Shown here: one piece after another, positions 22,790 to 27,209 of the stretch
Layout: every line of letters starts with the position of its first letter
How positions within the stretch are numbered: the stretch's first letter is position 1
Source: UBA1181 sp963648205
GTDB taxonomy: Bacteria > Bacteroidota > Bacteroidia > Bacteroidales > Paludibacteraceae
Reading direction: 5' to 3'
DNA: 27,209 nt
Assembly: GCA_963648205.1 (NCBI GenBank)
Contig: CAVJCT010000035.1
Location: 1 to 27,209 of the forward strand
Made by a program: the position numbers and the translations under genes
Notes under the pieces: model-generated
The model's database searches: none
The model's input: only the letters and a program-made list of their open reading frames with translations
Told to the model about the DNA's origin: nothing

Positions 22790-24886
22790 ATGAGACTATT
22801 TCTTTCAGAAACTTTTTTGGAATCGATGTTAGAGTTGCCAAAGAAGATACAAGACAAAGTGGTTGCTTTTCAGCGTAAGTTTCGAGAAGACAACACCACA
22901 AACGGAATCCATTTTGAACCTATCGCGCAGTTTAAAGACTCTTCTCTTCGTACTGCGAGGATAGACGATAACTATAGGGCAGTGGTGGGTGTGCTTAATG
23001 GTGATAACTACTCTCTACTCTATGTGGCAGACCATGAAAAAGCGTATCGTTGGGGAACAAACAAACGATTTGTTTGGAATGAGCATACACAAGCTTGCCA
23101 GATTGTTTCGGTGGTGGAAAAAACAGAAGAGGTTGTTGTCCCTCAGAGTGAGAAAGACTCTTCTTTTTTTGCCAATGTCCCGGAAGAAAAATTGCTTAAG
23201 ATTGGCATCCCTCAGGATTTGGTTTCACAGGTACTGACAATTCAAACTTTGGATGATTTGGATAAATTGGAATCGGTCTTGCCTGTCGACGCATACGAGA
23301 ATATCTTCAATGTGATGGACGGCACAGACATAGATGTTGTTATTGCTGATGTCGAAGAGGGGCGTGCTCAAGGAGAAGAGGATAAACTGCTGAGTGACAA
23401 CAATAAACGTCGATTTGTGGAACTTACTGATGATGATGCTTTGCAACACATCATTGAGCAGGGAATGGACAAATGGCAGATTTTCCTTCATCCATCACAA
23501 AGGAAACTTGTGTATGCCGATTACAAGGGAACTATGAAGGTTAGTGGAGGTGCTGGCACTGGTAAAACTATTGCTGCCATTCACCGACTGAAACATTTGT
23601 GCGAGAACTCTGCAGCTAATGTGCTTTTCACCACTTATACTCGCACTCTCAGCGAGAATCTCGCGGAGTCAATAGAAAAACTTGACGTTCCCATACAAAA
23701 TTACACGCTCAAAAATATCGATCGTGTATTACTTGACACTGCCGAAAAATATAAGGTCAAGGAAGGGTATAAGGTGCTCGATTATAGTGGCGACGAAGAG
23801 TCGTTGAAATTATGGCGTGAAGTGTTAGAAACCGAGGTGTCTGAGTTCGATGAGCGTTTCCTCTACGACGAATATATCGATGTTATCGTCTACTATGGTA
23901 ATAAAGATATGAAACAGTATATGCTTCAATCACGTGTAGGTCGTACAAAAGCATTGAGTAGGAAACAGCGTATGGAGATTTGGAATCTTACAGAGAAGTA
24001 TGTCGCTTTAAAGCAAGAGAGAAAGGTGGTGGATCGACTCGAATTGTTTAACGAGACAACCAATTATTTGATAAACAATAACATACATCCTTATACAAAT
24101 GTGATAGCGGATGAGTTTCAAGATTTTTCCAATCCAGAGTTGAAATTTCTTCGTGCTTTGGTTGCAGAAGGCAGAAATGATTTGTTCCTCACGGGCGACC
24201 CCATCCAGCGTATTTATACTGGGCGAAAGATTAATTTCGGAGAGGCTGGTATAAACGTGCGTGGGGTGAGAAGCAAAAAACTGAAAATCAACTATCGCAC
24301 AACAGAACCCATCAAGCGGGTGGCTGTCAGTGTCGTGAAGGGTGTTGAATACGATGACTTAGATGGAGAAAAGGAAAATTTGAATGGTTACGTCTCTCTT
24401 ATCCATGATGGCGAAAAACCAATGTATCAGATCGTTGGTGATGCCAATGCCGAAATTCAGCAAATCGTTGATTGGGTGAAGGAATGTCAGCAATCCGATA
24501 TAAAATTGTCGGAAATTTGTGTTGCTGCACCCAATGCTAATCTATTGAAGGACATTCAGAAACGTTTTCATCAAGATGGAACGTCCTACCAGATTCTGAA
24601 AGGCTCTCAAAAGCAAGGCGATTCTAATGGCATAAATCTCTGCACGTTGCATTCTCTGAAAGGATTGGAGTTTCGTGTTGTCATTCTTATGGGTATAAAT
24701 GAACGGAATCTCCCTTCAAAAGTAACATCTGGTTATCCATTTTCTGGAATGGATAAATTGGCGCAGAAAGAGTTCCTTTCATCCAAACGCTCCCTCCTAT
24801 ATGTTGCAATCACAAGAGCAAGACAACTCGTTTATATGGTCGGCGTAGGTGAACCAACGGGGTTGGTTGCGGAATGTAAATATTAA
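22790..24886 (+). CDS. UvrD/Rep-type helicase with RelE-like N-terminal domain
   Basis: 698 aa; the ATG is only 3 bases after the preceding stop, indicating coupled translation. Residues ~1-100 look like a RelE/ParE-type toxin fold: a helical start (ESMLELPKKIQDKVVAFQRK), then RTARIDDNYRAVVGVLNG and YSLLYVADHEKAYRWG, as in 'R..R...YR......L..VG.H...Y'. A linker (~100-220) follows. The superfamily 1 motor: Walker A GGAGTGKT (253-260), Walker B DEFQD (441-445), LTGDPIQRIY, KKLKINYRTTEPI, LCTLHSLKGLEF and LLYVAITRARQLVYM. Predicted role: 3'-5' DNA unwinding. Family knowledge: UvrD-like proteins with such an N-terminal domain exist, and in them the RelE-like part is often thought to be non-toxic or a DNA/RNA-binding adaptor; no antitoxin gene is adjacent. 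Confidence 0.88.
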   Translation: MRLFLSETFLESMLELPKKIQDKVVAFQRKFREDNTTNGIHFEPIAQFKDSSLRTARIDDNYRAVVGVLNGDNYSLLYVADHEKAYRWGTNKRFVWNEHTQACQIVSVVEKTEEVVVPQSEKDSSFFANVPEEKLLKIGIPQDLVSQVLTIQTLDDLDKLESVLPVDAYENIFNVMDGTDIDVVIADVEEGRAQGEEDKLLSDNNKRRFVELTDDDALQHIIEQGMDKWQIFLHPSQRKLVYADYKGTMKVSGGAGTGKTIAAIHRLKHLCENSAANVLFTTYTRTLSENLAESIEKLDVPIQNYTLKNIDRVLLDTAEKYKVKEGYKVLDYSGDEESLKLWREVLETEVSEFDERFLYDEYIDVIVYYGNKDMKQYMLQSRVGRTKALSRKQRMEIWNLTEKYVALKQERKVVDRLELFNETTNYLINNNIHPYTNVIADEFQDFSNPELKFLRALVAEGRNDLFLTGDPIQRIYTGRKINFGEAGINVRGVRSKKLKINYRTTEPIKRVAVSVVKGVEYDDLDGEKENLNGYVSLIHDGEKPMYQIVGDANAEIQQIVDWVKECQQSDIKLSEICVAAPNANLLKDIQKRFHQDGTSYQILKGSQKQGDSNGINLCTLHSLKGLEFRVVILMGINERNLPSKVTSGYPFSGMDKLAQKEFLSSKRSLLYVAITRARQLVYMVGVGEPTGLVAECKY

Positions 24887-24907
24887 TTTTATTGAAAAAA
24901 TGTGAGT

Positions 24908-26149
24908 ATGAACAAAAATGAAAAAACAGAATTAAACAATGTCTTTGAGAATCAAATGCCAAAGGCGTTAGAGTATGCAACGCAAGTCATTTTGGAAACG
25001 CAAGGATTCCTTGATTTTGCAGTCGCTTTAGTTGACTTTATGGGAGAAAATTTCATTCCATATTGTAAGTCGGTTTATCTGATGTTGAAAAACCTACCAC
25101 ATGCTGCTAATGTGCGGTTTGATGATTCTGATAAATTGGCTTCATACGATGAGGAAAAAATTTCTTCTGAGTATCAGAAATTCCTCTTGAATCAGGAAAA
25201 TAAGGCAAAGGAGAGGGAAAAGGAGTTTAAAGAAAACATTGATGAGTTACAGTTCATGGTCAAAAGTTTTCGTGATAGTAGGGAGTTCAAGAAAGTACTC
25301 GATTTTGTGGGTCGCTTTCGTTATATAGCACCTTACAATGCGATGCTTATTCACATGCAAAAACCCGAGTCTCAGTTCGTTTTTCCCGGAAAAAAATGGC
25401 GTGAGTGGGGTCGAAGACCTAAACCGAATGCTCAAAAATTGATTATTTTGGTGCCATTTGGACCTGTTCAATGTGTTTTTGAATATTCTGACACAGAGCC
25501 TGATCCAGATGTGGAATATGCTAAGAGGGGTGCGGAATTAATGGAACAGTGGTGCGAAACGTTGACAAGGGTAAGTGGTGATGTTTCAGAACAAACTTTT
25601 GAAAACTTGTTGTATAATCTTCCTCTTTATGGCGTTTTCTTTGATGAGACATTATTGGCGACGAATGTGTATGGTGGGTATATTATGCGATATGAAGAGA
25701 AGCGTTTGAGTATTCCGTTGAAAGATGGATATTCAATTGAGGTCGGTTCAAAATATATGATTTCAGTCAATAAGAATTTTGAACGTGTGGCTAAATTTCA
25801 TACTATATGTCATGAACTTGGACATTTGTTCTGTGAGCATTTGACTTTGGATAAAAATAAACGAAGAAATCTTTCTGTCAAGGAGCGTGAGTTTGAAGCA
25901 GAGACAACCGCTTGGTTGGTATGTAAACGATTGGGCGTTGATAATCCTGCTGAGGAATATTTAGCAACATTTGCTCCGAATGGTGAAATTCCAATTTGTA
26001 GTACAGAACGTATCATGCGGGCGGTTACAGATATAGAGAAAATGCTAAAATCAAAAATGGACGTAAAGGATTCTTTGTGGTATAAAAAGGATGGACATTT
26101 CAAAAAATTGGTTGATGACCGCCTTGAAGAAATAAAAGAGAAAATGTAG
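24908..26149 (+). CDS. ArdC-like / ImmA-IrrE-type zinc metallopeptidase
   Basis: 413 aa from the ATG at 24908; a GTG two codons earlier (24902) is possible. It lies 21 bases after the UvrD-type gene with no terminator, so it is the last gene of the operon. Residues ~135-200 (RFRYIAPYNAMLIHMQKPES, then FPGKKWREWGRRPKPNAQKL) resemble the N-terminal ssDNA-binding domain of ArdC antirestriction proteins. The C-terminal half is a DUF955-type zincin: HTICHELGHLFCEH with HELGH at 302-306, and a third-ligand helix EFEAETTAWLVCKRLG near 328-343. Predicted: a DNA-associated protease that could cut a repressor or phage protein, or regulate the operon. No helix-turn-helix partner gene is next to it. There is no signal peptide, so it acts in the cytosol. 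Confidence 0.82.
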   Translation: MNKNEKTELNNVFENQMPKALEYATQVILETQGFLDFAVALVDFMGENFIPYCKSVYLMLKNLPHAANVRFDDSDKLASYDEEKISSEYQKFLLNQENKAKEREKEFKENIDELQFMVKSFRDSREFKKVLDFVGRFRYIAPYNAMLIHMQKPESQFVFPGKKWREWGRRPKPNAQKLIILVPFGPVQCVFEYSDTEPDPDVEYAKRGAELMEQWCETLTRVSGDVSEQTFENLLYNLPLYGVFFDETLLATNVYGGYIMRYEEKRLSIPLKDGYSIEVGSKYMISVNKNFERVAKFHTICHELGHLFCEHLTLDKNKRRNLSVKEREFEAETTAWLVCKRLGVDNPAEEYLATFAPNGEIPICSTERIMRAVTDIEKMLKSKMDVKDSLWYKKDGHFKKLVDDRLEEIKEKM

Positions 26150-26197
26150 TTGGGTTTTAATTCCAATTTTATACATAAGCTCTTCGCTAATTTTCTG

Positions 26198-26205
26198 TAT
26201 CTTTG
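26198..26205 (+). promoter_or_regulatory. Putative -7 element for the terminal AAA ATPase gene
   Basis: TATCTTTG is an exact match to TAnnTTTG, 44 bases before the ATG at 26249. It suggests that the last gene has its own promoter and is not part of the defence operon. No clear terminator is visible between 26150 and this element. Confidence 0.5.
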
Positions 26206-26248
26206 ATTATTATGTTTTTCAATCGTCATCTCGCTAAAACTCAGAATC

Positions 26249-27209
26249 ATGGCAACAATCAATAAAAGACGACTTCCCGTAGGACTTCAATCTTTTGAGG
26301 AGATAAGAAGAAAAGGCTATTTGTATGTCGACAAGACAGACATGGTCTGGGAGATGGTGAATGAGGGTTGTAAATACAACTATCTCAGTCGCCCACGCCG
26401 TTTTGGAAAGTCCATTCTTGTCGATACTTTGCAATGCTATTTAGAGGGTAAGAAGGAACTCTTCGAGGGCCTAAAGATAATGGACTTGGAGACGGAGTGG
26501 GTGAAATATCCTGTCATTCACTTGGATATGAGTTGCGGTGGGGCAAATGCAGAAGAAATTAAATCATATTTCAGTAATGTTTTTCAAGAGTATGAAAAGG
26601 AGTATGATGTGATTTCGGATGATAGCAAATCCCTTGCTGTACGTTTTGATATGCTAATCAAGTCAGCCTACAAAAAGACTGGGCATCAGGTTGCCATCCT
26701 CATTGACGAATATGATTCGCCATTGCAACACTCGTGGAAAACCCAGGAACATAACGCTTGCACGGAAGTCTATCGTGAGGTCTTTGCCGTCCTCAAAGCA
26801 AACGATTTTTATGAAAAATTTGTCTTCATCACCGGAATCACCAAGTTCACGCAGATTTCATTATTTTCTGTGATGAACAATCTCTCGAATATCAGTTTCT
26901 TTCCTCAATATGTTTCATTATGTGGAATAACAGAGGAAGAAATCAAGGAGAATTTTGCGCCTGAATTAGAGAAAATGGGGCAGATGAATGGTTGGACACC
27001 ACAAGAGACACACGATCGACTGAAAGAGTACTATGATGGCTACCATTTTAGTCGACGAAATATGATGGATATCTACAATCCGTTTAGCCTTGTAAACGCA
27101 CTTGAGACTGGTGAGGTGGCGAACTATTGGGCTTCCTCTGGTGCCACATCGTTGCTTCCAAAATTCATCACGGATGCAGAAATAAGGATGCAAAATTTTG
27201 AGGGTTGCC
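26249..27209 (+). CDS. AAA-ATPase-like (PF09820-type) protein, 3' partial
   Basis: The ATG at 26249 opens a frame (MATINKRRLPVGLQSFEEI...) that runs without a stop through the end of the window, giving 320 visible residues. GYLYVDKTDMVWEM (~24-37) and SRPRRFGKSILVDTL (~47-61, Walker A) are the standard start of this family; AILIDEYDSPLQHSW (Walker B, ~149-163), FVFITGITKFTQ and YYDGYHFS...YNPFSLVNAL are further family signatures. Full-length members are usually ~500-560 aa and end in a PD-(D/E)XK nuclease-like domain, which would lie beyond the window. These genes are abundant and multicopy in Prevotella and Bacteroides; their role is not established. Confidence 0.92.
   Translation, partial: MATINKRRLPVGLQSFEEIRRKGYLYVDKTDMVWEMVNEGCKYNYLSRPRRFGKSILVDTLQCYLEGKKELFEGLKIMDLETEWVKYPVIHLDMSCGGANAEEIKSYFSNVFQEYEKEYDVISDDSKSLAVRFDMLIKSAYKKTGHQVAILIDEYDSPLQHSWKTQEHNACTEVYREVFAVLKANDFYEKFVFITGITKFTQISLFSVMNNLSNISFFPQYVSLCGITEEEIKENFAPELEKMGQMNGWTPQETHDRLKEYYDGYHFSRRNMMDIYNPFSLVNALETGEVANYWASSGATSLLPKFITDAEIRMQNFEGC

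Noticed and set aside
1..27209. Integrase, transposase, tRNA or attachment site that would mark the defence operon as a mobile island
   Set aside because: None could be found by reading both strands; the operon's boundaries on a mobile element, if any, lie outside the window.

Overview
The window looks like a chromosome segment of a gut or rumen Bacteroidales bacterium, most likely Prevotella-like. This is an inference from several signs: TAnnTTTG-type -7 promoter elements, weak Shine-Dalgarno signals, a lipoprotein with an acidic surface-export tag right after its lipobox cysteine, two secreted plant-fibre glycosidases sharing a short N-terminal module, and several ATPase families (DUF4143 type, PF09820 type) that are abundant in this order.

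Layout. 1-1161: end of an unknown operon (a tail-anchored membrane protein, partial, then an unknown 260-aa protein), closed by a strong two-way terminator. 1226-2554 (minus): secreted GH5 endoglucanase. 2692-4374: a DUF4143-type ATPase gene (minus) bracketed by two nearly identical stretches of a 33-bp-period repeat array. 4574-6837: a surface lipoprotein, then a secreted GH10 xylanase, each followed by a hairpin terminator. 6897-8171 (minus): a second DUF4143-type ATPase, whose start codon lies inside the first of four 20-bp near-palindromic motifs spaced exactly 40 bp apart.

8462-26149: a plus-strand operon of very large defence-type genes with almost no intergenic space. In order: SNF2-family helicase (DrmD-like), C-terminal remnant of a DUF1016/YhcG-type nuclease, 1638-aa Eco57I-like adenine methyltransferase (DrmMI/PglX-like), N-terminal remnant of a DUF1016 protein, 2044-aa DEAD-like helicase with DUF1998 and a possible C-terminal nuclease-like fold (DruE/DrmA-DrmB-like), a UvrD-type helicase with a RelE-like N-terminal domain, and an ArdC-like zinc metallopeptidase. 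The set resembles DISARM class 1 and Druantia in parts, but has no phospholipase-D gene and adds the last two genes. The natural reading is modification-linked anti-phage defence: the methyltransferase marks self DNA and the helicases (with or without a nuclease) act on unmarked DNA. The UvrD fusion and peptidase may be accessory or regulatory; none of this is proved by the sequence alone. 26249-end: 5' part of a PF09820-type AAA ATPase that runs out of the window.

Most notable: the split and order-reversed DUF1016 remnants around the methyltransferase, an AT-rich presumed specificity segment and a knot of palindromes and 49-bp-spaced direct repeats inside that methyltransferase, and the two ATPase genes each tied to its own precisely spaced repeat array. 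I saw no rRNA, tRNA, CRISPR array, integrase or transposase.
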